From positions 1 through 34,241 of the forward strand of contig CAJXNS010000016.1 of NCBI GenBank assembly GCA_913057165.1: 34,241 nucleotides of DNA, in the 5' to 3' direction. Shown one piece after another: positions 7,751 through 15,430 of this stretch. How positions within the stretch are numbered: position 1 is the stretch's first letter; each line of letters opens with the position of its first letter. The notes under the pieces are model-generated. The model saw nothing but the letters and a program-made list of their open reading frames with translations. It searched no databases and was not told where the DNA came from. The position numbers were made by a program, and so were the translations under genes. The stretch is from an uncultured Trueperaceae bacterium. GTDB taxonomy: Bacteria; Deinococcota; Deinococci; Deinococcales; Trueperaceae.

Positions 7751-9148
7751 TTACGCGGTGGCGTGCGCCTGCCGGTAGGCGGAAAAGCCGCCGGCCAGTT
7801 CGGTCACGTTGCCGTAGCCGTGGTGGCGCAGGACGCTCGCGGCCACAGCGGCACGGCCGCCGGCTTCGCAGTGCGTGATGATGTGCGCGTCTTTCGGGAT
7901 GTCGGCGAGGTGCCAGCGAACGCGGCCTGCGTGCAGCTGGTGCGCGCCTTCGACGTGCGCGCCGTGGAACTCGTTGGCGGTTCGCACGTCCAGGACGTAC
8001 GCGTCTTTCTCGGCGGCTTTGAACGCTTGCGCATCGACGGTGGGGATGGCTTCACGCTCGAATGGCGTCAAGGTGGTGACGAACCCAGCGAAGTTGTCAA
8101 TGCCGGTGTAAGCGAGCTTGTCGCGCATGTCGCGGGCTTGCTCGGCGTCAGCGGCGAGCACCACGATCGGTTTGGTGTCGCTTTCCGGGTCGATGGCGTA
8201 ACTGGCGTACGTCGCGAAGCTGCCGCCGTAAGGGACGAACAGGGCGTTGGCGACGGCATCTTGATGCCAGTCTTTGACCGAGCGGGTGTCGACGAACAGG
8301 ATGTCGTTCTGCGCCAAGCGTTCGGCGGTTTCTTCGGCGTTGAGTTCTTGAATGTCGCCACGTTCACCCATGACGGCGGGGCCTTGCTTGTTCCAGCGTT
8401 TCATGCGCCCGAAGTAAAGCGGGGCGTCGGGCTGGCCGTCGAGAAGCGCGTTCGTGAAGCCTTCTTCGTCGTTGTTCTTGACGTAGTCGCTCCACCAGGC
8501 GGTGTTGCGTTCGTAGCCGATGGTGGTGCTGGGGACCGCACCGAGGCTTTTGCCGCAGGCGGAGCCGGCGCCGTGACCGGGCCAAACTTGGATGTGGTCT
8601 GGTAGTGAAAGGAAGTGGTCGCGGAGGCTGGCGAACAGCTGTTTGGCGCCAACGAAGCGGGTGTCCACGCCGCCGGCTGCTTCGTCGAGCAGGTCGGGGC
8701 GACCGACATCGCCCACGAAGACGAAGTCACCGGTGAGGTACGCCATCGGTTCGTCGGTGGTGGCGCCGTCGATCACCAGGAAGGACAGGTGTTCGGGGGT
8801 ATGGCCGGGGGTATGAACCGCGCGTAAGACGACGTTGCCGACCTTGATTTCGCTGCCGTGGTAGAGCTTTTTGACGTCAAACCCGTACTTCCAGTCTTCG
8901 TTACCTTCGTCGCTCGCCCAAATGCGCGCGCCGGTGGCGGCGGCGATTTCGCGGCTTCCGGAGAGGTAGTCGGCGTGGATGTGCGTTTCGGTGACGTCGG
9001 TGATGGTGAGGCCTTGCTTGGCGGCTTCGTCTAAGTAGGCTTGGACGTCGCGGCGTCCGTCAACCACGATCGCTTCGCCGCTGGCTTGGCAGCCGATGAT
9101 AAATCCGCCTTGGGCGAGGTCGGGGTCGTACATGTGTTTGAAGAACAT
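7751..9148 (-). CDS. CstB-like persulfide dioxygenase-sulfurtransferase (MBL fold plus two rhodanese domains)
   Basis: Iron-dependent metallo-beta-lactamase-fold enzyme (465 aa) fused to rhodanese domains, the architecture of staphylococcal CstB, which turns low-molecular-weight persulfide into thiosulfate. The MBL domain (about 1-240) has THIHAD (His56, His58, Asp60), HTPGHTPEH (His112, His116), Asp141 in TGDFVFVGD and His192 in PGHGAGSACG. The first rhodanese domain (about 270-360) has no active-site Cys. The second (about 370-460) has Cys427 in HCEAGGRAAV. The only cysteines are 20, 198 and 427, which to my recollection match the three of CstB. The start at 9148 has AAAGGAG 7 nt upstream. 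It heads the operon with the rhodanese and SulP genes, and its promoter carries a CsoR/CstR-type operator. Confidence 0.92.
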   Translation of the reverse strand: MFFKHMYDPDLAQGGFIIGCQASGEAIVVDGRRDVQAYLDEAAKQGLTITDVTETHIHADYLSGSREIAAATGARIWASDEGNEDWKYGFDVKKLYHGSEIKVGNVVLRAVHTPGHTPEHLSFLVIDGATTDEPMAYLTGDFVFVGDVGRPDLLDEAAGGVDTRFVGAKQLFASLRDHFLSLPDHIQVWPGHGAGSACGKSLGAVPSTTIGYERNTAWWSDYVKNNDEEGFTNALLDGQPDAPLYFGRMKRWNKQGPAVMGERGDIQELNAEETAERLAQNDILFVDTRSVKDWHQDAVANALFVPYGGSFATYASYAIDPESDTKPIVVLAADAEQARDMRDKLAYTGIDNFAGFVTTLTPFEREAIPTVDAQAFKAAEKDAYVLDVRTANEFHGAHVEGAHQLHAGRVRWHLADIPKDAHIITHCEAGGRAAVAASVLRHHGYGNVTELAGGFSAYRQAHATA

Positions 9149-9203
9149 GGGAGCTCCTTTCAAGCTACAGCAGGGCGTGGGTGCGCCCAATGATGGTTCC
9201 GAT

Positions 9204-9232
9204 GATATACCCCCATGGGGTATGTGCGTCAA
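9204..9232 (-). promoter_or_regulatory. Sigma-70-type promoter of the sulfur operon
   Basis: On the minus strand there is TTGACG (9232-9227), a 17-bp spacer and TATATC (9209-9204), about 56 bp before the dioxygenase ATG. This is the most canonical -35/-10 pair in the window. The spacer is filled by the inverted repeat listed separately, so a bound repressor would block RNA polymerase directly. Confidence 0.75.
9207..9223. promoter_or_regulatory. CsoR/CstR-type operator
   Basis: ATACCCC-CAT-GGGGTAT: a perfect 7-3-7 inverted repeat. Operators of the CsoR family, including the persulfide sensor CstR, are described as A/T-flanked runs of C facing runs of G, of the form ATACCC...GGGTAT. The site lies between the -35 and -10 of a promoter driving a CstB-like gene, exactly the target expected for CstR. 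No CsoR-family gene is present in this window, so the repressor must be encoded elsewhere. Confidence 0.75.
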
Positions 9233-9325
9233 GGGATACGGAACCCAGCCGGCCGGTCATGGCGTCACCCTACGCGATTGACGCAATGGCTCTGCTAAAT
9301 TTGTGCGCAAAGGAGCCGCTTACGC

Positions 9326-9862
9326 ATGCCTAACGCCAACCCACTCCGCCGCACCCTCGCGACCTTGACCGGCATCGCCTTGTTGCTGGTCGCTTCGGTC
9401 GCCTTCGCCCAACGACCCACCTTGGAAGAGGCGCTCGCCGCCAACCCCAACCTTGCGACGGTCCAAGACCTCATCGTCACCAGCGGGTACATCGCCAGCC
9501 TTGACGACCTCGGTCGCTACACCTTCTTCGCCCCAACCGACGCCGCCATGGCGTCTTTATCGGAAGACGAGTTCGCCTACCTACGCCGCGACCGCGGCGC
9601 CTTGGACGTCCTCTTCCGCCACCACATGATCCAAGGTGCGGTGCCACCCGACGCGCTCGCACGCATGGACGCCGTCACCACGGTTGAATGGACCCGCCTG
9701 GCGCTCAAGGTTCGCAACGGCACCCTGCACGTCGGCGGTGTGCCCATCCGCAGCGAACCGGTGCGCATCGACCGCGGCTACCTATACGTGATCGATCAGG
9801 TGCTGCAGCCGCAAGGCGCCACCGACGTCAAGGATTTACTCGGCCTGCCCGTCGTCGACTAA
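9326..9862 (+). CDS. Secreted fasciclin (FAS1) domain protein
   Basis: Exported protein (178 aa) with one FAS1 domain, a fold linked to cell-surface adhesion. There is a signal peptide (MPNANPLRR, then LTGIALLLVASVAFA, cleavage before Gln29). The FAS1 domain follows with TFFAPTDAAMASL (H1 box), HHMIQGAV, and the C-terminal box ending YVIDQVLQPQG. The length is normal for a single-domain FAS1 protein. The ATG has AAGGAG about 10 nt upstream. It is divergent from the sulfur operon across 177 bp that hold the operon's promoter; its own promoter is unclear (a TTGACG at 9278 has no properly spaced -10). Confidence 0.92.
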   Translation: MPNANPLRRTLATLTGIALLLVASVAFAQRPTLEEALAANPNLATVQDLIVTSGYIASLDDLGRYTFFAPTDAAMASLSEDEFAYLRRDRGALDVLFRHHMIQGAVPPDALARMDAVTTVEWTRLALKVRNGTLHVGGVPIRSEPVRIDRGYLYVIDQVLQPQGATDVKDLLGLPVVD

Positions 9863-9925
9863 ACCCGCCCCTCACAGCGTTGTCCCTGCACAACGAAACA
9901 AAGGACACAACGGCCTTCTAGGGCT

Positions 9926-9934
9926 TGCTAGGTT
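9926..9934 (+). promoter_or_regulatory. Extended -10 promoter for pckA
   Basis: TGC-TAGGTT, 51 bp before the pckA start codon, with no convincing -35. It matches the extended -10 form repeated at other promoters in the window. The leader of roughly 45 nt contains a ribosome binding site and a small CCTGC/GCAGG hairpin. Confidence 0.45.
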
Positions 9935-9985
9935 GATGCGCACCTGCCACGCAGGCGACGCCCACCGCAAGCCCCAGGAGGACCG

Positions 9986-11602
9986 ATGCAGCACGTCGGA
10001 CATCACATCAAAGCCGAATCGCTTGAAGCGTTCGGCATCACGCACGCACGCACGGTCCACTGGAACCTCACCACGTCCGAGCTGTACAACGCCGCCATCG
10101 TCCGCAACGAAGGCGAAATCGTCCACCTCGGGCCCCTGGCGGTCGACACCGGCCGCTACACCGGCCGTTCACCCAAAGACCGCTTCATCGTCCGCGACGC
10201 CCGCACAGAAGCAAGCGTCGACTGGGGCGCCATCAACCAACCCATGGCGGAAGACCGTTTTGCCGCCCTCAAGGTCGGCATCCTCGCCGCCACCCAAGGC
10301 CGTGACCTGTTCGTCCAAGACGTCTTCGTCGGCACCGACCCCACCCACCGCGTCGCCGTACGCGTCATCACCGAGTTCGCGTGGCACTCGCTGTTCGTAC
10401 GCAACATGTTCGTGCGCCCCACCCGCCGCGCCGCAGAAAAGCACGAACCGGCGTACGTCATCCTGAACGTGCCCAGCTTCAAAGCCGACCCCACCACCAT
10501 GGGCACCGCCAGCGAAACCGTCGTCGCCATGAACTTAAGCGAACGCCTGGTGCTGATTGGCGCCACCGAGTACGCCGGCGAAATGAAGAAATCCGCCTTC
10601 AGCCTCATGAACTTTGAACTCCCAGACAACGGGGTCATGCCGATGCACTGCAGCGCCAACGTCGGCGGCAACGAAAACGTCGCGGTGTTCTTCGGTCTCT
10701 CAGGCACCGGCAAAACGACCTTGTCTGCCAGCCGTGACCGCACCCTCATTGGCGATGACGAGCACGGCTGGTCCGAACGGGGCGTGTTCAACATGGAGGG
10801 AGGCTGCTACGCCAAGGTCGAGCGGCTGTCTGCGGAAGCTGAACCAGAAATCTATGAGACCACCCGGCGTTTTGGCACCATCTTAGAAAACGTCGTCATC
10901 GACCCCGAGACGCACCGGGTTGATCTTGACGACACCTCCAAGACACGCAACACCCGTGCGGCATACCCGATCACCCACATCAGCAACGCGAGCCGGGTGG
11001 GTCATACCGGCCACCCAAGCGACGTGGTGTTCCTCACCGCCGACGCATTCGGCGTGCTGCCACCCATCTCGAAACTGACGCCTGAGCAGGTGGAGTACCA
11101 CTTTCTTTCCGGTTACACCGCCAAAATCGCTGGCACCGAACGTGGCGTCACCGAGCCGGAAGCCACCTTCAGCGCCTGCTTCGGCGCGCCGTTCATGCCG
11201 CGACACCCTGCAGAATACGCAGCGCTACTGCGCGAAAAGATGACCGAACACGGCACGCAGGGCTGGCTCGTAAACACCGGCTGGACCGGCGGGCCGTACG
11301 GACAAGGGCGCCGCATGCCGATCGCGTACACACGCGCCATGCTGGATGCAGCCCTAAGCCACCGCCTTGACGACGTCGAAACCCAAACCGACCAAGCGTT
11401 CGGGCTGCACGTGCCGGTCCACTGTCCGGGCGTGCCTGACGACATCCTGCAACCAAAACGCACGTGGGAGGACCCCGCCGCGTACGACGAGGCCGCCCAG
11501 CGTTTGGCGGGCATGTTCCGCGATAACTTCGCTCGCTTTGCTGATCGCGTGCGACCCGCCGTGCGCGACGCAGGACCCACGGCCGGCGTGGCGCACCCAT
11601 GA
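9986..11602 (+). CDS. pckA: Phosphoenolpyruvate carboxykinase (ATP)
   Basis: Cytoplasmic gluconeogenic enzyme (538 aa): oxaloacetate + ATP to PEP + CO2 + ADP. Family landmarks are complete: TGRSPKDRF at 59-67 (substrate binding); the kinase-1a P-loop GLSGTGKTTLSA at 237-248; the metal-binding GDDEHGW at 256-262; and FNMEGGCYAK near 268-277. The length matches the ATP-dependent family and rules out the longer GTP-dependent enzyme. The ATG follows AGGAGGA. Its TGA overlaps the ATG of the downstream SDR-like gene by 4 bp, so the two are probably one transcription unit. Confidence 0.97.
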   Translation: MQHVGHHIKAESLEAFGITHARTVHWNLTTSELYNAAIVRNEGEIVHLGPLAVDTGRYTGRSPKDRFIVRDARTEASVDWGAINQPMAEDRFAALKVGILAATQGRDLFVQDVFVGTDPTHRVAVRVITEFAWHSLFVRNMFVRPTRRAAEKHEPAYVILNVPSFKADPTTMGTASETVVAMNLSERLVLIGATEYAGEMKKSAFSLMNFELPDNGVMPMHCSANVGGNENVAVFFGLSGTGKTTLSASRDRTLIGDDEHGWSERGVFNMEGGCYAKVERLSAEAEPEIYETTRRFGTILENVVIDPETHRVDLDDTSKTRNTRAAYPITHISNASRVGHTGHPSDVVFLTADAFGVLPPISKLTPEQVEYHFLSGYTAKIAGTERGVTEPEATFSACFGAPFMPRHPAEYAALLREKMTEHGTQGWLVNTGWTGGPYGQGRRMPIAYTRAMLDAALSHRLDDVETQTDQAFGLHVPVHCPGVPDDILQPKRTWEDPAAYDEAAQRLAGMFRDNFARFADRVRPAVRDAGPTAGVAHP

Positions 11603-12300
11603 ACGGCCTGCAAGACAAAGCGATCGTCGTGACCGGCGCGGGTGGGGCGATGGCCGGCCATGTTGAGGATGCCTTCGAGCGTGAGGGCGCCCGCTTAATC
11701 CTGGTCGACCGCGACGAGGTCCGTATCGCCTCGCGCGCTCGCTCGTTTGGGACGCGACCGATCGTTGAGGACCTGCTCACCCGGGAGAGCGCCGAACGGG
11801 CCGCGCGCGCGGCGCTGGATCACATGGGACGCGTTGACGGGCTCATTCATCTCGTCGGCGACCTAATCCCAGGGCGCCTTGAAACCACCACCGACGAGGC
11901 GTACCGGCACGTGTTCGAAAGCAACGTACGCACCCTGTTTCTGACCACCCGCGCGTTTCTACCAGCACTCAAAGCAAGGCAGGAATCGTTCATCGCCTCG
12001 CTCGGTGCACCACCAGCGTTTCACGACCCACTCAGCGAACAAGGGGTCTTTTCGGCCGCCAAAGGGGCCGCCACGGCCCTCTTGCGTGCCCTTGATGCGG
12101 AACTGGCCGGCACCGGCGTGACCGTTTCGATCGTGACGCCACACGGTCCGGTCGACACCCCCACAGGCCGGCACTTGATGCCGGACCCAGGCCCAGGTGG
12201 CTGGATCGATCCAGCCCGCATCGCTCGGGCGTTCGTGCACGCCGCCAGCGGAGATGCCGGCGGACGGCAGGTTGAAATTCCCATCCATCCGGGACGCTAA
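11599..12300 (+). CDS. SDR-fold protein lacking the catalytic tyrosine
   Basis: Rossmann-fold protein (233 aa) of the short-chain dehydrogenase/reductase superfamily. The N-terminal nucleotide-binding motif is recognisable but altered (VVTGAGGAMAG instead of TGxxxGxG). The usual NNAG is replaced by IHLVGD. The catalytic YxxxK reads FSAAK, with Phe151 in place of Tyr and Lys155 kept; a possible catalytic Ser is Ser134. The last 80 residues look like a normal SDR C-terminus. It is coupled to pckA by an ATGA overlap and followed by a terminator hairpin. It may be a non-catalytic, regulatory or changed-function SDR; the substrate is unknown. Confidence 0.85.
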   Translation: MNGLQDKAIVVTGAGGAMAGHVEDAFEREGARLILVDRDEVRIASRARSFGTRPIVEDLLTRESAERAARAALDHMGRVDGLIHLVGDLIPGRLETTTDEAYRHVFESNVRTLFLTTRAFLPALKARQESFIASLGAPPAFHDPLSEQGVFSAAKGAATALLRALDAELAGTGVTVSIVTPHGPVDTPTGRHLMPDPGPGGWIDPARIARAFVHAASGDAGGRQVEIPIHPGR

Positions 12301-12332
12301 CCGGCCGCTCAACCAGCCAACCCACACCATGA

Positions 12333-12360
12333 CGCGGGACGACCGATGGGTCGTCCCGCG
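12333..12360. terminator. Bidirectional terminator hairpin between convergent genes
   Basis: CGCGGGACGACC-gatg-GGTCGTCCCGCG: a perfect 12-bp stem with a 4-nt loop, 32 bp after the SDR gene and 29 bp from the end of the convergent SQR gene. There is no long T-run on either side, but position and strength fit a shared terminator. Confidence 0.7.
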
Positions 12361-12389
12361 CATGCTTTGTGCTTCGTACGGCTTGTGAC

Positions 12390-13592
12390 TTAGGCGATGC
12401 CGCGCAGCATGCCGTGCCAGTACATCTGCGGCAGCAGATGCCGCTTGAGCATGTACATATCCCAACGCTGCTTGGTCTGATCGACCGGGAAGGTCGGCTT
12501 GTACTTGTTGCCGTACTCAAACTCTGCGAGGACCAGCTTGCCGTAGCCGGTCACCAGCGGGCATGAGGAGTAGCCTTCGTACGATTTCTGGCCCTGCTTG
12601 CCGGCACGGTGCGCCAGCAGTTGTTCCACCAGCACCGGTGCCTGCTTGCGAATGGCCGCGCCTGTTTTCGCGGTCGGCACACCGGCGTTATCGCCAAGCG
12701 CCCATACGTCTGGGTAGGTCTTGTGCTGCAGTGTGTGCTCGTCGACATCGGCGAAGCCGGCGTGAGGCCCTTCAGCCACCGCAAGTTTGCTTTCGCGAAG
12801 CACCTTCGGTGCGCGCTGGGGTGGGGTGATGTGGATGAAGTCGTAGTGCATTTCGATCTCACCCGCATCCGGGTCATCGAGGTTCACAAACACCGCGGTG
12901 TCACGCGCTGCGTCAATGCGCACGAGTTCATGACGGAACTTCATGTGCAGGTCGCGCTCTTCGACGATCTGGTTCAGCGTGGCGTTGATTTCAGGCACGC
13001 CCAACATGACTGTGCCTGCGAACCCGCCGGTGATTTGGGTTTTGTCGCGCAAACCGTGCTTCCGTAAGTAGTCGTCGGCGAGGTACATGATCTTTTGGGG
13101 GGCGCCACCGCATTTAATTTGGCCGGAGGGGGCGGTGAAGATCATGTCGCCGCCCTGGAAGCTCTCAAGCGCTTTCCAGGTCGCTTGCGCGCCTTCGGGG
13201 ATGTAGTTGCTGACGACCTTGCCGTTACCGATGGCGTCGCGGGCGCCTTCCACCTTGTCCCAATGCAGTTCAATCCCGAGCGCCATGACCAGTTGGTCGT
13301 AGCCGACGTCGCCGCCTTCTTCAAGGCTGACGGTGTGGGCGTCAGGGTCGATGGAGGCCACCCGGTCGCGAATCCATTCCACGCCGTTCGGGATGAGTTT
13401 CGCTTCATCGCGGCGGGTTTCATCGACGGTCGCGACACCGGCTCCCACCAACGTCCAGAGGGGTTGGTAGTAATGGTCGGTGTTGGGTTCAACGATGGCC
13501 ACACTGAGGTTGCGGTCGGCTCGCTTGAGGCGGGCGGCGGTGGTGATGCCTCCCGATCCTCCTCCGACAATCAGGACGTCGTACTGCTTCAT
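12390..13592 (-). CDS. sqr: Sulfide:quinone oxidoreductase, type II (SQOR-like)
   Basis: Membrane-associated FAD enzyme (400 aa) that oxidises sulfide to a persulfide and passes electrons to quinone. The N-terminal FAD site is DVLIVGGGSGGITTAARL (GxGxxG at 10-15). The protein has just two cysteines: Cys161 in IKCGGAPQKIMYLADDYL and Cys344 in YEGYSSCPLVTGYGKLVLAE, the two redox positions of type II (mitochondrial SQOR-like) enzymes. The second FAD motif is DVWALGDNAGVPTAKTGAA. The C-terminus (WDMYMLKRHLLPQMYWHGML) could be the amphipathic membrane contact. The ATG at 13592 has GAGGAG 9 nt upstream. It lies 3.2 kb from the CstB-like gene, which would use its persulfide product. Confidence 0.94.
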   Translation of the reverse strand: MKQYDVLIVGGGSGGITTAARLKRADRNLSVAIVEPNTDHYYQPLWTLVGAGVATVDETRRDEAKLIPNGVEWIRDRVASIDPDAHTVSLEEGGDVGYDQLVMALGIELHWDKVEGARDAIGNGKVVSNYIPEGAQATWKALESFQGGDMIFTAPSGQIKCGGAPQKIMYLADDYLRKHGLRDKTQITGGFAGTVMLGVPEINATLNQIVEERDLHMKFRHELVRIDAARDTAVFVNLDDPDAGEIEMHYDFIHITPPQRAPKVLRESKLAVAEGPHAGFADVDEHTLQHKTYPDVWALGDNAGVPTAKTGAAIRKQAPVLVEQLLAHRAGKQGQKSYEGYSSCPLVTGYGKLVLAEFEYGNKYKPTFPVDQTKQRWDMYMLKRHLLPQMYWHGMLRGIA

Positions 13593-13755
13593 GGCTTGGC
13601 TCCTCTCGCCATATGAAGGTTTGGCTCTAACGTGAGCCCACTTCCAATTCTGCTGCCCGTGCGCCAACCATCACCCATAGAACCCGTGTATGCAAGGGCC
13701 AATGCGCCTGCCGTATTAGGACATCCGTCCCCACCCATTGTCTTTTGAAAACAGG

Positions 13756-13852
13756 TACAATTAAGACGTAGGGACGGGACGCAGCAGAGACGGTTTCTCC
13801 TTCTCTTTGCTCCTGAAACGCCCGGCGCGATTGGACCCGCGTCGGGCGTTTC
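13756..13852 (+). ncRNA. Candidate small RNA or gnd leader with terminator (in the 347-bp gap 13593-13939)
   Basis: This is the only non-coding gap above 300 bp. A TACAAT hexamer (13756-13761) is followed by a G/A-rich stretch, an imperfect AGCAGAGA/TCTCTTTGCT pairing (about 13782-13811) and a strong hairpin at 13815-13852. A transcript of about 90 nt would end there. No -35 is well placed, no long ORF is seen, and I do not recognise an Rfam family. The part of the gap nearest sqr (13593-13755) shows only the sqr ribosome binding site; I found no clear sqr promoter and no CstR-type site there. Confidence 0.35.
13815..13852 (+). terminator. Terminator-like hairpin upstream of gnd
   Basis: GAAACGCCCGGCGCG pairs with CGCGTCGGGCGTTTC: 15 bp with one G-U pair and an 8-nt loop, followed by GCTTGT. 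It lies 88 bp before gnd and upstream of the probable gnd promoter, so it more likely ends an upstream transcript than attenuates gnd. Confidence 0.6.
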
Positions 13853-13885
13853 GCTTGTAACGGCCCCAGAGCAGCAAACCGGCGG

Positions 13886-13894
13886 TGGTACCCT
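13886..13894 (+). promoter_or_regulatory. Extended -10 promoter for gnd
   Basis: TGG-TACCCT, 46 bp before the gnd ATG, with no recognisable -35. It fits the extended -10 form repeated in the window and gives a leader of about 39 nt with the GGAGG ribosome binding site. Confidence 0.45.
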
Positions 13895-13939
13895 CTTGGC
13901 CGTCACGGGCGCAACGAACGCCCAACGGAGGCACCCTGC

Positions 13940-15421
13940 ATGAGCGACACGACGCAATCCAACCCCCAAGATCTCGCCGATATCGGCGTTGTCGGCCTTG
14001 CGGTCATGGGCCAAAACCTGGTCCTCAACATGGACGACCACAACATCGACGTGGCGGTCTACAACCGCACCACCGCTGTGACCGAAGCGTTCATGCGTGA
14101 CCGTGCAGAAGGCACCCGCATCCAAGCGAGCGACACCCTTGAAGGTCTGGTCGCACAACTCAAAGCACCCCGCACGGTCCTCCTGATGGTCCAGGCTGGC
14201 CGCGCCGTCGACGCCGTCATTGATCAGCTGGCGCCACTGCTGGATGAAGGCGACCTGATTATCGACGGTGGTAACAGCCACTACCCCGACACCCGCAGGC
14301 GCGAAGCGGAACTTAAAGAACGCGGCCTCTACTTCATGGGTCTCGGCGTTTCTGGTGGTGAGGAAGGCGCACGCCACGGGCCGAGCCTCATGCCTGGCGG
14401 TCAACCCGAAGCGTACGAACGTGTCGCACCGATGCTGGAACGCATCGCCGCCAAAGCCCCCAACGGCGAACCTTGCGTTGGTTGGCTCGGCGAAGACGGT
14501 GCGGGGCATTTCGTCAAAATGGTGCATAACGGCATCGAGTACGGCGACATGCAGCTCATCGCTGAAACATACGACCTCATGAAGCACGGCCTCAAGATGG
14601 GTAACGACGCCATGGGTGACGTCGTCAAACGCTGGAACGACGGCCCGCTCGACAGTTACCTGATCGAAATCACCGGCGACATCCTGCACGAACGTAACGC
14701 CGAAGGTGAAACGGTCCTGGACGTCATCCTGGACGCTGCAGGACAGAAAGGCACCGGCCGTTGGACGGCCATCTCAGCCCTTGAGCAGGGCGTGCCGCTG
14801 ACGGTGGTTGAAGAGGCCGTCGCCGCCCGTTCTCTGTCCGCTGCGAAAGACGAGCGTGTGCACGCGGAGACGATTTTAAGCGGCCCTGAAGCGGGTCTCA
14901 TTGAAGGTGAGTCCGAGGCGGTCCTGAGCGACCTGCACGATGCTCTCTACGCCAGTAAGATCGTTAGTTACGCCCAAGGTCTCGCGCTGCTGCGGGACGC
15001 CGCTGCCCATTACGAGTGGACGCTCAACCCGGGGTCAGCTGCCGCCTTGTGGCGCGCAGGATGCATCATCCGCAGCCGGTTCTTAGACGACATCACCGGG
15101 GCGTTCCGCGAAACACCGAACCTGACCAACCTGCTGCTTGCCCCGTTTTTCGTCAAGGCGCTGGAGGCAGCCCAACCGGGCTGGCGGCGCACGGTGGCAC
15201 GCGCTGCTGAAGCGGGCATCCCGACGCCCGCCATGTCCGCGGCCTTGTCGTACTTCGATGGTTACCGCCGCGGGCGCGGGCCTGCCAACATGATCCAAGC
15301 GCAACGCGACTACTTCGGGGCACACACCTTCCAACGGATCGACCGGCCGCAGGAAGAACGATTCCACCACGACTGGATCGACTCAGGCGGTGGGGTCACC
15401 TCCGGCGGGTACGACGCCTAA
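13940..15421 (+). CDS. gnd: 6-phosphogluconate dehydrogenase, decarboxylating
   Basis: Oxidative pentose phosphate enzyme (493 aa): 6-phosphogluconate + NADP to ribulose 5-phosphate + CO2 + NADPH. The N-terminal cofactor site is IGVVGLAVMGQNLVLNM (GxAxxG). The substrate and catalytic segments are IIDGGNSHYPDT, LGVSGGEEGARHGPSLMPGG and GAGHFVKMVHNGIEYGDMQ, with the catalytic Lys in the last. The all-helical C-terminal half is complete (SAALSYFDGYR, RDYFGAHTF). Length and motifs match the long homodimeric form. The ATG follows GGAGG. The next gene starts 9 bp downstream with no ribosome binding site of its own. Confidence 0.97.
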   Translation: MSDTTQSNPQDLADIGVVGLAVMGQNLVLNMDDHNIDVAVYNRTTAVTEAFMRDRAEGTRIQASDTLEGLVAQLKAPRTVLLMVQAGRAVDAVIDQLAPLLDEGDLIIDGGNSHYPDTRRREAELKERGLYFMGLGVSGGEEGARHGPSLMPGGQPEAYERVAPMLERIAAKAPNGEPCVGWLGEDGAGHFVKMVHNGIEYGDMQLIAETYDLMKHGLKMGNDAMGDVVKRWNDGPLDSYLIEITGDILHERNAEGETVLDVILDAAGQKGTGRWTAISALEQGVPLTVVEEAVAARSLSAAKDERVHAETILSGPEAGLIEGESEAVLSDLHDALYASKIVSYAQGLALLRDAAAHYEWTLNPGSAAALWRAGCIIRSRFLDDITGAFRETPNLTNLLLAPFFVKALEAAQPGWRRTVARAAEAGIPTPAMSAALSYFDGYRRGRGPANMIQAQRDYFGAHTFQRIDRPQEERFHHDWIDSGGGVTSGGYDA

Positions 15422-15430
15422 ACGCACGCC

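Noticed and set aside
9278-9300. TTGACG at 9278 as the -35 of the fasciclin gene
   Set aside because: The only AT-rich hexamer downstream (TAAATT) is 12 bp away, too close for a functional pair.
9878-9895. CGTTGT/ACAACG inverted repeat after the fasciclin gene as a terminator
   Set aside because: The stem is only 6 bp with a 6-nt loop and is followed by A-rich, not T-rich, sequence.
13593-13755. A CstR-type operator or clear promoter upstream of sqr
   Set aside because: No ATACCC/GGGTAT pair is present, and the possible -35/-10 pairs are too weak to call.
13589-14689. Long open frame (366 codons) on the minus strand opposite gnd
   Set aside because: It mirrors gnd and has no recognisable motif or ribosome binding site; long antisense frames are common in GC-rich coding sequence.
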